Source of the DNA: Paenibacillus_AA sp045062745
Lineage (GTDB): Bacteria; Bacillota; Bacilli; Paenibacillales; NBRC-103111
Length of the DNA stretch: 59,150 nucleotides
Reading direction: 5' to 3'
Assembly (NCBI RefSeq): GCF_045062745.1
Contig: NZ_JBJGED010000044.1
Span: 1-59,150 of the forward strand
The notes beneath the pieces were generated by a model. It was not told the DNA's origin and searched no databases. It saw nothing but the letters and a program-made list of their open reading frames with translations. Positions 25,669 to 34,136 of the stretch are shown one piece after another (the stretch's first letter is position 1; the number at the start of each line of letters is the position of its first letter). A program made the position numbers and the translations under genes.

Positions 25669-25732
25669 TGCCTCACCCGCCGCACTCGCTGAATCCCGGA
25701 ATCAGCCAAGAACACCCCGTCCCCCAACCCTC

Positions 25733-26377
25733 CTAAAAGTTAATTCTATATGTTCGTGCCCGTTCGTTCCCGCTAGCGACGGAAAGCAACTGATTGTCCA
25801 CAAGACGATGCAGAATGGTCCGAGCATGTTTGGTGCTTATGCGCAGATGGGCCGCGGTTTCAGCGGCATCGAGCGGTCGGAGCATGCGGCGTGCCAACCG
25901 AATCGTCTCCGCTTCGAGCCATGATAAATGCTCTGGCGTTTGAATCGATAGAAACTTGCCGACGAACGACAGGATGAGTTGCTGGCACAGTTTGGGGTCG
26001 TCGATGAGAGAGGGATATGCGAAATGCATCACGACCCAATTGTCCAGAGCCAGCAGGCTATGGCGTAAGCAAAGGTCCTTGAAGCGTGACACTTCGATGT
26101 CGCGTGCATGAGAACCATACCCTTGAACTTCAATCGCCCCTTTGGCTTCGGCCGGCAAAAAGGCGTGATCAATATATCGGTACCCATTGTTCAGATCGCG
26201 AACCTCCCATTCCGGGAATAAATGCTCGAAATGTCCAACGGTCGGATACCAGCCGATTCGAAGAAAATCGATGTTTCCCTTACCCAGCCCCCGCTCTAAG
26301 CGTTCTCGCCTCCTGACGTTTTTCTCTCCAGTAATCTGCTTATGCATAAATTGTTCAAAAGCTTGATTGAACTTCAT
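25733..26377 (-). CDS. PD-(D/E)XK nuclease-like protein with C-terminal winged helix (copy A)
   Basis: A 214-residue protein I do not recognise by name. Its middle resembles DUF559/Vsr-type nucleases: YIDHAFLPAEAKGAIEVQGY supplies the Asp-x(n)-Glu-x-Gln pattern, followed by SHARD, a conserved Arg and the strand NWVVMHFAY. The last 65 residues (AETAAHLRISTKHARTILHR, then LVDNQLLSVASG) form a winged-helix DNA-binding domain. It stands alone, with a terminator-like hairpin about 30 bases before the start. A homolog with the same two parts lies at 45364-46029. The ATG at 26377 has GTGGAG upstream. It may be a stand-alone endonuclease or a nuclease-derived regulator; neither is proven. Confidence 0.75.
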   Translation of the reverse strand: MKFNQAFEQFMHKQITGEKNVRRRERLERGLGKGNIDFLRIGWYPTVGHFEHLFPEWEVRDLNNGYRYIDHAFLPAEAKGAIEVQGYGSHARDIEVSRFKDLCLRHSLLALDNWVVMHFAYPSLIDDPKLCQQLILSFVGKFLSIQTPEHLSWLEAETIRLARRMLRPLDAAETAAHLRISTKHARTILHRLVDNQLLSVASGNERARTYRINF

Positions 26378-26716
26378 GCCTCCACGCTCCTTGATCAATT
26401 AGAATACAAAAGCCGCCCACCCAAGGTACGGTGCAGAGATCTGCCCGGTTCACAAGGGTGGACGGCGTATGCTTTACGACGTCAACGTAATTCAGTTCTT
26501 GTAGTGAGTATACCGCATGCGTTGACATCCCTCAATATCTAATTCAAACATCCCAAAACAAAAAAAGCACACAATCACAAAAATTGCAGGGCCCCGTTAA
26601 CGGGAAAAGAAGCGCCTCACAAAAAGTGAAGATTTGCCCCACGCGGAGCTTCTGCTACCTTCATCTCAGGCGGTCCAACACACCGCCGAGAACAGACGAA
26701 CGATAGGAGGGGGCCC
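26378..26716. other. Intergenic region between nuclease-like gene A and sugar importer 2
   Basis: Besides the leader hairpin at 26405-26466, this stretch holds the perfect palindrome CCCGTTAACGGG at 26593-26604, 113 bases before the permease start, a candidate operator for the importer operon. A GATTTGCCCC word at 26631-26640, followed by TACCTT at 26655-26660, resembles the region before sugar importer 1 (GATGTTTGCCCC at 18615, TACACT at 18639). Confidence 0.4.
26405..26466 (-). promoter_or_regulatory. Terminator-like leader hairpin of the nuclease-like gene A
   Basis: Read on the minus strand, GCCGTCCACCC and GGGTGGGCGGC (26466-26412) can form an 11-bp stem with one G-U pair, enclosing a 33-base loop that contains a smaller GCAG/CTGC hairpin, and are followed by TTTTGTATT. 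It ends about 30 bases before the start codon, so it could act as an attenuator or as a binding site for the encoded protein. The paralog has a similar element. Confidence 0.55.
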
Positions 26717-27685
26717 ATGGAATCGACAGCCAGGCCGCAGGACGTACAGGCGGCCGCAGGGGCCGGAACGCGCAAGCCCATATCCGCCTGGCGGAGACGC
26801 TTAAGCCGGGACAAGTATTTGTACATGCTGCTGTTGCCGGTAGCGATCTATTTCTTGCTCTTCAAGTACGGACCGTTATTCGGCGAGATCATCGCCTTCA
26901 AGAACTATCGGTTGATGGAAGGCATCTGGGGCAGCCCGTGGGTCGGTTTCGACCAATTCCGCAAGCTGTTCACAAGCCGCGATTTCCTCGAGATTCTCCG
27001 GAACACACTGCTGTTGAACGTGTACGGCCTCGTCTTCGCCTTTCCCGTGCCGATCATCCTGGCGCTTATGCTGAACGAGCTGCGCTCGGAATGGTACAAG
27101 CGCGTGCTGCAGAACTTCCTCTACATCCCGCACTTCATGTCGTGGATCGTGCTCGGCAGCATCGTCATCGCCATCCTGTCCCCCAGCACCGGCGTCGTGA
27201 ACAGCGTCCTGAAGCTGCTCGGCTTCGAGCCGGTTTACTTCATGGCCAGCACGTTCTGGTGGCCGATCTCGTTCGTGGGCTCGAGCATATGGCGCGAGGC
27301 GGGATTCGGCACGATTCTGTACTTGGCGGCGATGGCGTCCATCGACCCGAGCTTATATGAAGCGGCCGCGATCGACGGAGCGAACAAGTGGAGGCAGATG
27401 TGGCACGTGACGCTGCCGGGCATCCGCAGCACGGTCGCGATCCTGCTCGTCCTGCAGATGGGCCGGATGATGGACGTCGGCTTCGAGCACGTGTTCGCGC
27501 TGCAGAACTCGGCGGTCGGCAGCGTCTCCGAGGTCATCAGCACGTACGTCTACAAGCGGGGGATCGTCGGACTCCAATACAGCTACACGACGGCGCTCGG
27601 ACTGTTCCAATCGGTCGTCTCGCTTGTGCTGGTCGTCATGGTCAACCGGCTCATCCGGGCGATGGGCGAAAGGGGGTTGTGGTAG
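26717..27685 (+). CDS. LplB-type carbohydrate ABC transporter permease (system 2)
   Basis: First permease of the second importer, 322 residues. It shows LSRDKYLYMLLLPVAIYFLL, the loop GPLFGEIIAFKNYRL, the EAA motif EAAAIDGANKWRQMWHVTLP and a C-terminal RAMGERGLW. A cytoplasmic leader of about 30 residues is slightly longer than in system 1. The ribosome site GATAGGAGGGGG precedes the ATG. It begins a six-gene run that includes a large secreted glycosidase and a membrane-anchored regulator, so the cargo is probably an oligosaccharide released by that enzyme. Confidence 0.94.
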   Translation: MESTARPQDVQAAAGAGTRKPISAWRRRLSRDKYLYMLLLPVAIYFLLFKYGPLFGEIIAFKNYRLMEGIWGSPWVGFDQFRKLFTSRDFLEILRNTLLLNVYGLVFAFPVPIILALMLNELRSEWYKRVLQNFLYIPHFMSWIVLGSIVIAILSPSTGVVNSVLKLLGFEPVYFMASTFWWPISFVGSSIWREAGFGTILYLAAMASIDPSLYEAAAIDGANKWRQMWHVTLPGIRSTVAILLVLQMGRMMDVGFEHVFALQNSAVGSVSEVISTYVYKRGIVGLQYSYTTALGLFQSVVSLVLVVMVNRLIRAMGERGLW

Positions 27686-27687
27686 GC

Positions 27688-28560
27688 ATGGTGCAAGCCT
27701 CCCGATGGTTTCGCTGGCTCAACGCCATTTTACTGGCCGTATACGCCTGCGCCACGCTATTCCCGTTCATCAACATCCTCGCCGTCTCCATGAGCGGCAG
27801 CCGGGCGATCAATGCCGGCGAGGTGTCGCTGTGGCCCGTCGATTTCACGTGGGACGCATACCACAATTTGCTGGCCGACGGGCAGCTGCTCGTCTCGATG
27901 AAGAACACCGTGATCATCACGGTCGTCGGCACCGCGCTCAACATGCTGTTCACCGTTATGGCCGCTTATCCGCTCTCGAAGCGCCGGTTGAAGGGCCGCA
28001 ATACGATGCTTATGGCTGTTCTATTCACGATGCTGTTCGGCGGGGGACTTATCCCGCACTTCCTGCTCGTCAGCTCGCTCGGACTCGTCAACTCCTATTG
28101 GGGACTTTGGCTGCCGGCACTGATCAGCGTATACAACATGTTCGTGTTGAAATCGTTTTTCGAAGGGTTGCCGGAGGAGCTGGAGGAATCCGCTGCGATC
28201 GACGGGGCGAAAGACTTGACGATCCTGTGGAGAATCGTATTGCCCCTATCGCTGCCCGTCATCGCCGCCCTGACATTGTTCTATGCCGTCGGCTGGTGGA
28301 ACTCTTACTTCAATGTGCTGATTTACATCAAGAGCACGGACAAATTGTCCGTCACCGTCAAGCTGTACCAGATGCTGCAGAACGTCGGCCAGGATCTGCT
28401 CAGCACGACGAACGCCGAAGGCGTGACGCAGACGACGATTACTCCGGAGGGCGTTCGGGCAGCGGCGATCATAATCGCGATCCTACCGATCTTATGCGTC
28501 TATCCGTTTTTGCAAAAGCATTTTGTCAAAGGGGTCCTGATGGGATCCGTGAAAGGCTAA
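27688..28560 (+). CDS. YtcP-type carbohydrate ABC transporter permease (system 2)
   Basis: Second permease, 290 residues, starting two bases after the upstream stop with AAAGGGGG inside that gene as ribosome site. The frame is open for another 100 codons upstream, but that part is only a shadow of the LplB-type gene. It has CATLFPFINILAVSMSGSRA, the FTMLFGGGLIPHFLLV turn, the EAA motif EESAAIDGAKDL and the C-terminus VKGVLMGSVKG. It pairs with the preceding permease. Confidence 0.94.
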   Translation: MVQASRWFRWLNAILLAVYACATLFPFINILAVSMSGSRAINAGEVSLWPVDFTWDAYHNLLADGQLLVSMKNTVIITVVGTALNMLFTVMAAYPLSKRRLKGRNTMLMAVLFTMLFGGGLIPHFLLVSSLGLVNSYWGLWLPALISVYNMFVLKSFFEGLPEELEESAAIDGAKDLTILWRIVLPLSLPVIAALTLFYAVGWWNSYFNVLIYIKSTDKLSVTVKLYQMLQNVGQDLLSTTNAEGVTQTTITPEGVRAAAIIIAILPILCVYPFLQKHFVKGVLMGSVKG

Positions 28561-28646
28561 ACTAGCTTTTCCGCATCGGAAGTTCATAAGAGCCTTGCGG
28601 CCTTGTGATAGATTAGGTTATTTTTGATATAATGAGGAGGAGTCAC

Positions 28647-30236
28647 ATGAAATCGAAAGTCAAATGGAGCACCTCGTTGGTGGCCGCCGGATTAGCCGCC
28701 GCAGTAGCGTTGTCCGGATGCTCGAAGGACCCGACCACCCCTGGGGCCAGCACAAGTCCTAGCGGGCAGCAGGAGGACAAGTACGACAAATTGCCGAAGG
28801 ACGTAAGTGTCTCCATGTTCGATCGGGGGCAGGTATCCAGCGATGAGGGCACATACGAAGAGAACCGCTGGGTGAAATGGATACGCGAGCAGTCCGGCAT
28901 CAACCTGAAGGTTGTTCCCGTTCCTCGGAATCAGGCGCAGGATAAGCTGAACGTGCTGATCGCATCCCAGCAGGCGCCCGATCTCCTCTGGGAATTCGAC
29001 CGCAATTACATTGGGAATCTCGTAACGCAGGGCGTCATTCAACCGATCGACGAATACATCGACAAATACAGTACGGTTTATAAAAAATATTTGCAGGCAA
29101 ACCCCGACCTGAAGCAGTATACGACATTTGACGGCAAAACATATGCCCTCACGACCCGCAGAACCGTCAGCACGGTGGCGAATCACGGAATGTGGATCCG
29201 TCAGGACTGGCTCGACAAGCTGGGCTTGAAAGCGCCTACAACCACGGAGGAGTTCATCGCGGTCGCCCAGGCGTTCAAGGATCGAGATCCGGACGGCAAC
29301 GGGAAGGCGGACACGGTCCCGATCATCGGCTATACGACGGGAGACGTGTACAACGCGCTGCATGGGGTGACATGGGTCGATTGGTTCTTGGAGAACGGCA
29401 AGATGAAATTCGGCCCTACGCTGGACCGCTATGGCGATTCACTGGCGTTGGAGAAGAAAATCTACGACCTTGGGTTGGCGGATAAAGAATATTTTACGGA
29501 CAAAGACAACTCACGGGCGAAACAGCTGTGGACGACGGGGAAAGCCGGCATCTGCATGTGTCAATGGGGCGGCACGACCTCGACGATGAACCGCGACTTG
29601 CTGCAGAACGATTCGAAGGCGCAGCCGGTTGCGCTGGAGCCTTTCTCCACGAAATACGGCAAATATGGGTTGTATCAGGAAACGCCGGCCAATATCTATG
29701 TGACGTTCAACAAAAATATGAAAAATCCGAAGGCGGCCATGCAATATCTCGATTGGATGATGGAGAAAGGCTGGTTCGCGCTGACTAACGGTGTTGAAGG
29801 CACCCACTACAAGCTCGTGAACGGGATCCCGCAAAAATTGGATGCGGATAAAGTGAAGAAGGAAGTCAGCTATGCCGCGGAATATGCGGTCCTAAAGCCG
29901 ATGGAAGAGAAGCCGGAGGACCTGCTGGTTCGTGCGGCCCAGGATCCGCTCTCCCAACAGCTGGCGAAGCTGGACATGGAATCGCTGAAACTGGCGACGA
30001 AGAACAAATTCCGCCGCGACATCCCGTATCAGCCTAACATAATCGAGATTAACGAGCTGAAGGCATCGTTCCTGAAGTCGGTCGACACGATCCGCGCGAA
30101 GACGGTGACGCAGAAAGACTACTCGGCGGAGAAGTCACTGGAGGACATCCGCGCCGAGTGGAAGCGTCTGGGCGGCGACAAGGCCGAGCAGCAGGCGCAG
30201 GATTGGTACGAGAAGAACAAGGCTAGCTTCAAATAA
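28647..30236 (+). CDS. LplA-type sugar-binding lipoprotein (system 2)
   Basis: Binding protein of system 2, 529 residues, with lipobox VALSGC (Cys25) and then a Pro/Ser/Thr-rich spacer. The family segments IASQQAPDLLWEFDRNY and DRDPDGNGKADTVP are present. The ATG at 28647 follows GAGGAGG; an ATG at 28632 overlaps that ribosome site. Its last codons and the next 110 bases recur, diverged, at 34008-34136 before the membrane regulator gene, meaning that a binding-protein/regulator junction was once present twice. Confidence 0.94.
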   Translation: MKSKVKWSTSLVAAGLAAAVALSGCSKDPTTPGASTSPSGQQEDKYDKLPKDVSVSMFDRGQVSSDEGTYEENRWVKWIREQSGINLKVVPVPRNQAQDKLNVLIASQQAPDLLWEFDRNYIGNLVTQGVIQPIDEYIDKYSTVYKKYLQANPDLKQYTTFDGKTYALTTRRTVSTVANHGMWIRQDWLDKLGLKAPTTTEEFIAVAQAFKDRDPDGNGKADTVPIIGYTTGDVYNALHGVTWVDWFLENGKMKFGPTLDRYGDSLALEKKIYDLGLADKEYFTDKDNSRAKQLWTTGKAGICMCQWGGTTSTMNRDLLQNDSKAQPVALEPFSTKYGKYGLYQETPANIYVTFNKNMKNPKAAMQYLDWMMEKGWFALTNGVEGTHYKLVNGIPQKLDADKVKKEVSYAAEYAVLKPMEEKPEDLLVRAAQDPLSQQLAKLDMESLKLATKNKFRRDIPYQPNIIEINELKASFLKSVDTIRAKTVTQKDYSAEKSLEDIRAEWKRLGGDKAEQQAQDWYEKNKASFK

Positions 30237-30347
30237 CGGACAGCGAACAGGGGAACAGGGCTTGAGCAATCTTTCAATCCCGCTCGTGGAAACGGACGGT
30301 GGTGGTGTTGCTCCTGCTCCTGCTCCTGTTCTTCGTGGTGTCCATGG
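30212..30347 (+). pseudogene. Orphan 5' remnant of a membrane-regulator gene; direct repeat copy A
   Basis: From the last codons of the lipoprotein gene onward, this stretch matches 34008-34136 base for base over long runs: AAATAACGGACAGCGAACAG, then CATCTTTCAAT/CAATCTTTCAAT, then ACGGTGGTGGTGTTGCTC and a TCCATG end. In copy B these bases start the regulator gene (MGIFQYRSTKRT, VVVLLLLLF). In copy A the start codon is lost (CTTGAG where copy B has CATGGG) and the frame runs out, so this is a broken start of a related regulator gene. Copy B in turn carries the tail of a binding-protein gene (K-N-K-I-N-Y-K-stop) just upstream. Confidence 0.8.
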
Positions 30348-30435
30348 CTTATAGCGGGTCGTTGTGAACAAGTCCCGATTCCGTTAGCAGGCGCACACAT
30401 CCAAAACTATCCAGGAAGAAAGAGGAGGTTTCGTG

Positions 30436-33400
30436 GTGGGAAAGTGGCGTAGTATGGATCGAACTCGTGGTTTGACATGCTTTCTGGCATTCATGATGAT
30501 TGCGGTCTTTTTCCCGGCCGGAGGTGTTCATGGTGAAAGTACTTTGCTAAAAACCGGAAATTATTACTTTAGCCATGCGCCGGATGGCGGCAATTCTCCT
30601 GACAAAGGCGCAATCGGGCTGGTATCCTCAGTGGGCGGTGTGCTGCTTGACGGATCAACCACCACGTATGCCGGATGGATGGGGACCGGCACAGGGACCC
30701 CTGAGACCGTGCAGGTCGCATTCGACCTGTTGAGGGATTACCCGTTGGACCGAATAAACGTCGTGCTAAACTCTCCCAATTCCTTTTGGGGATTTAAAGA
30801 TCTTACGGTAAAATACCGCGCTGAGGCTGCAACGGACTACGTTATTGCTGCCCAACACACCAGAACACCTGTAATAACCTCAACGAGCCCAAGCACAGAC
30901 TGGAACTATTCGGTCAACATTCCGATGTCGAACAAAACGGCCCGATTTATTGTCATCGAAATTAAGCGCCCTCATGCCTTTCAGCATATCCCGCTTACCG
31001 AAGTTCAAATTTTCAAAGGGACCGGACAGGAAGGCGTGAATCCCGGACCTGCCCTTACTGCAGAGGAAATGGCTCTCGAACTGAAAAAAGACAGCTTATC
31101 GGCAGAAAATTTGCTAAAAAAAGGGAATTATTTCTTTAGCTATGCCCCGGATGGCGGCAATTCTCCTGACAAAGGCGCTACCGGACTGGTATCCTCAACG
31201 AACGGCGCGCTCCTCGACGGATCAACCGCAACGTATGCCGGATGGCTGGGCAGCTCTAGTGCCCCGGGGACAGTAAAGGTCGTATTTGACTTGTTGAAGG
31301 ATTACCCGTTGGACCGTATAAACCTCGTGCTGAATTCACCCAATGCGTTTTGGGGATTTAAAGAGTTTACCGTAAAATACCGCCCTGAAGCTTTAACGGA
31401 CTATTATTATCTTGCTGCTAAACACATCCGAACACCGGGAATCGTCTCAACGAGCCCAAGCACGACCTGGCCCTATTCGGTCAATATCCCGATGTCGAAC
31501 AAGACGGCCCGATTTATTATCATCGAGATTAAGCGTCCTCATTGCTGTCAGCATATCCCCCTCACCGAAGTTCAAATTTTTAAAGGGACCGGACAGGAGG
31601 GTGTGAATCCCGGACCTGCACTGACCGCGGCGGAAATGGCTCTCGAGCTGAAGAAAGACGCCTTGTTGGTAGACAAGTACGGTCAGTTTTATTATGAAAC
31701 CTGGCCGGGCAAGGTAACCTCCGACGAGCAGCTGCAGCAGGAATATGCGATGGAGTCGAACGCGCTGGAGGATGTTTCGCTTGACCTGACCCAATACGAT
31801 CCCTATGGCGGGATCAAAAGCGGAGGACAATACACCGGCACCGGTTATTTCAGACTCCAGCAAATCGATAACAAATGGTGGTTTATTACCCCGGACGGGT
31901 ATAAATTCATTCTGAAGGGCGTTGACGCCACAAGTATATGGGAATGGGGATACGGAACGCCGCTCAAAAAGGATGACGGCACGCTAAAAAAGGTGTTCGA
32001 GGAGCTCCCCGATCCGGTTGCCTATTCGCCCGCCTATGTCAACGATTCCAATGGCGAACGCGTCAGCTTCGTCATCGCCAACGTGATGAGAAAATATGGC
32101 GGCGACTTTGAGCGGAAATGGGAGGCTATAACCAAAAAACGTCTGATCGATTGGGGCTTTAACGCATTCAGCAAATGGACCAAGCCTACCAATGTTACGT
32201 TTCCCTACATTCAGGTCCTGCAAGACCCGATGAATTTAAAAAGGATTCAATGGACATACGATGTGTTCGACCCGCGGAATGAATCCATTATTGAAGCCGC
32301 ATTGGGTTCACAGCTTGAGAGCGCGAAAAACAGCAAGTGGCTGATCGGGTATACGTACGATAATGAGGCTGGATGGACGACCGATATCGTGAAAGAAGTT
32401 CTTACCTATAATTCGACATCTCCGGCAAAGAACGCATTTGTGGATTTCCTTGCACCGCGGTACAACAACGACATTGCCGCCGTCAACCAGCTTCTGGGTA
32501 CGAACGCCGCATCGTTTGCAGCGCTGAAGGACATTTCGATTAATATTGCCAAGGTGCCCGCTGCGGATATATCGGAATATATCAAGCTGGCTTCCAGAAC
32601 TTATTTCTCCACCGTCAAGAGTATCATCAGAAAATACGATACCAACCATCTGTTCCTGGGGGTGTCAGTCGTTCCCACTTGGCGGACCGATCTGAATTGG
32701 GATTCGGCGGCTATGGAGTTTGTCGATGCGTTTTCCGTTGACAATTACACGAGCGATGCAAGCTGGATTTCCAGATATGAAGGTTTCGGTAAACCGCTGT
32801 TGAATTTGGAATATACGTTCAGTACTACCGAACACGGTTTGTCGCCCGTTAATGCGGCTACTACGGTACCAACGACAGCGGATCGAGGATATGCCTTCCA
32901 ATCGTTCGTGGAAAGTCAAGCCTCCCACCCGTTGTTTGTCGGCTCGGGCTGGTTTTCGTACTACGATCAAGCCGTTCCAGGGCGCAAAGACGGCGAGAAT
33001 TACAACATAGGCTTGGTAAACCAGCAAGACCAGCCCTATACGGATATGGTCAATATCATGAAGACCGTTAATGCGGGGTTGGAAAATGTACATGCCGCAT
33101 CAGACAATTCCCGGGGCCCCGAGACTTCGGCACTGTTGACGCCGGCGCAACCGGACGGACAAAATGGCTGGTACGTGAATCCGGTCACGCTGTCCTTACA
33201 TGCTTCAAATAATCCGTCAAGCATTTTGAAGCCGGTATACAGTCTGGATGGAGGCGTCGCTTGGAAGCCCTATACTTCGCCTTTGACGTTTAATCAAGAC
33301 GGAAGGTATACCGTTCATTACCACTCGACAGATGAAGTAGGGAACGAAGAAGCGATAAAAACGATCGGCTTTATGGTGGATACGACGGCGCCGACAACCG

Positions 33401-33999
33401 TAGCCGCCCTAAGTCCGGCAGCGCCTGACGGCAACAACGGATGGTATACATCGGACGTTACGGTAAGCTTGGCGGTTTATGACCCAATATCCGGCGTAGC
33501 GAAGACGGAATACCGGGTGAATAACGGGGGTTGGATCGCCTATACCGGTTCGATTCCTGCTTTCGGCGAAGGGAATTATAGGATCGATTATCGCAGTATG
33601 GACCAAGCAGGCAATATGGAACAGATTCGAACGGTTGAGTTTAAGATTGACAAAACGGCACCGTTATTAACGGTTGAGCTGGATCGTACATCCATATGGC
33701 CGTTAGATCACCAAATGGTCGATATCCAGGCGACACTTCATCCGATCGATGCCGGAGCGGGCGTTGAATCTGTGGTGTTATCCTCGGTTACAAGCAATGA
33801 ACCGAACAGCGGCCAAGGCGACATAGAAGCCAATATCGGCACATCGGACACCTTGATACGTTTACGCGCCGAAAGATCGGGCACCGGATCGGGACGTATC
33901 TATACCATCACGTATACCGTAACCGATAAAGCGGGCCATAAAAAGGATGCTTCGGCGATTGTCACCGTTCCGCATGACAGGGGTGCGGAGAAACAATGA
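30436..33999 (+). CDS. Secreted clan GH-A glycoside hydrolase, agarase (GH50/GH86)-like, with discoidin-like and OmpL47-like modules
   Basis: A large exported enzyme of about 1187 residues. A signal peptide (LTCFLAFMMIAVFFPAGGVHG) is followed by two tandem discoidin-like carbohydrate-binding modules, about 189 residues apart and closely alike (both with APDGGNSPDKGA and IPMSNKTARFI). The catalytic part opens with IDNKWWFITPDGYKFILKGV, as in GH50/agarase proteins. Likely catalytic residues are Glu644 in YTYDNEAGW (acid/base) and Glu792 in LLNLEYTFS (nucleophile). Two OmpL47-type modules (both with NGWY) and a further Ig-like module end it; no cell-wall anchor is seen. Base composition is more A/T-rich than its neighbours and repeats flank the gene, suggesting acquisition. 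GTG at 30436 or 30433 starts it after AGAGGAGG. Confidence 0.85.
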   Translation: MGKWRSMDRTRGLTCFLAFMMIAVFFPAGGVHGESTLLKTGNYYFSHAPDGGNSPDKGAIGLVSSVGGVLLDGSTTTYAGWMGTGTGTPETVQVAFDLLRDYPLDRINVVLNSPNSFWGFKDLTVKYRAEAATDYVIAAQHTRTPVITSTSPSTDWNYSVNIPMSNKTARFIVIEIKRPHAFQHIPLTEVQIFKGTGQEGVNPGPALTAEEMALELKKDSLSAENLLKKGNYFFSYAPDGGNSPDKGATGLVSSTNGALLDGSTATYAGWLGSSSAPGTVKVVFDLLKDYPLDRINLVLNSPNAFWGFKEFTVKYRPEALTDYYYLAAKHIRTPGIVSTSPSTTWPYSVNIPMSNKTARFIIIEIKRPHCCQHIPLTEVQIFKGTGQEGVNPGPALTAAEMALELKKDALLVDKYGQFYYETWPGKVTSDEQLQQEYAMESNALEDVSLDLTQYDPYGGIKSGGQYTGTGYFRLQQIDNKWWFITPDGYKFILKGVDATSIWEWGYGTPLKKDDGTLKKVFEELPDPVAYSPAYVNDSNGERVSFVIANVMRKYGGDFERKWEAITKKRLIDWGFNAFSKWTKPTNVTFPYIQVLQDPMNLKRIQWTYDVFDPRNESIIEAALGSQLESAKNSKWLIGYTYDNEAGWTTDIVKEVLTYNSTSPAKNAFVDFLAPRYNNDIAAVNQLLGTNAASFAALKDISINIAKVPAADISEYIKLASRTYFSTVKSIIRKYDTNHLFLGVSVVPTWRTDLNWDSAAMEFVDAFSVDNYTSDASWISRYEGFGKPLLNLEYTFSTTEHGLSPVNAATTVPTTADRGYAFQSFVESQASHPLFVGSGWFSYYDQAVPGRKDGENYNIGLVNQQDQPYTDMVNIMKTVNAGLENVHAASDNSRGPETSALLTPAQPDGQNGWYVNPVTLSLHASNNPSSILKPVYSLDGGVAWKPYTSPLTFNQDGRYTVHYHSTDEVGNEEAIKTIGFMVDTTAPTTVAALSPAAPDGNNGWYTSDVTVSLAVYDPISGVAKTEYRVNNGGWIAYTGSIPAFGEGNYRIDYRSMDQAGNMEQIRTVEFKIDKTAPLLTVELDRTSIWPLDHQMVDIQATLHPIDAGAGVESVVLSSVTSNEPNSGQGDIEANIGTSDTLIRLRAERSGTGSGRIYTITYTVTDKAGHKKDASAIVTVPHDRGAEKQ

Positions 34000-34007
34000 A
34001 TGCGGCC

Positions 34008-34136
34008 GAAGAACAAGATTAACTACAAATAACGGACAGCGAACAGGGGGAACAGGACATGGGCATCTTTCAATACCGCTCTACGAAACGAACGGTGGTG
34101 GTGTTGCTCTTGCTTCTGTTCCTTGTCGTCTCCATG
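34008..34136 (+). repeat. Direct repeat copy B: tail of a lost binding-protein gene plus start of the regulator gene
   Basis: Diverged duplicate of 30212-30347. It starts nine bases after the glycosidase stop codon. The first part reads GAAGAACAAG...TACAAATAA, equivalent to the last codons of the LplA-type gene of system 2, and the rest is the start of the functional regulator gene. The two copies bracket the glycosidase gene exactly. Confidence 0.8.

Noticed and set aside
28603..28633. A TTGTGA/TATAAT pair before the system 2 lipoprotein gene
   Set aside because: The spacer is 19 bases and the -10 box touches the ribosome site, leaving no room for a leader; the gene is better read from the operon promoter.
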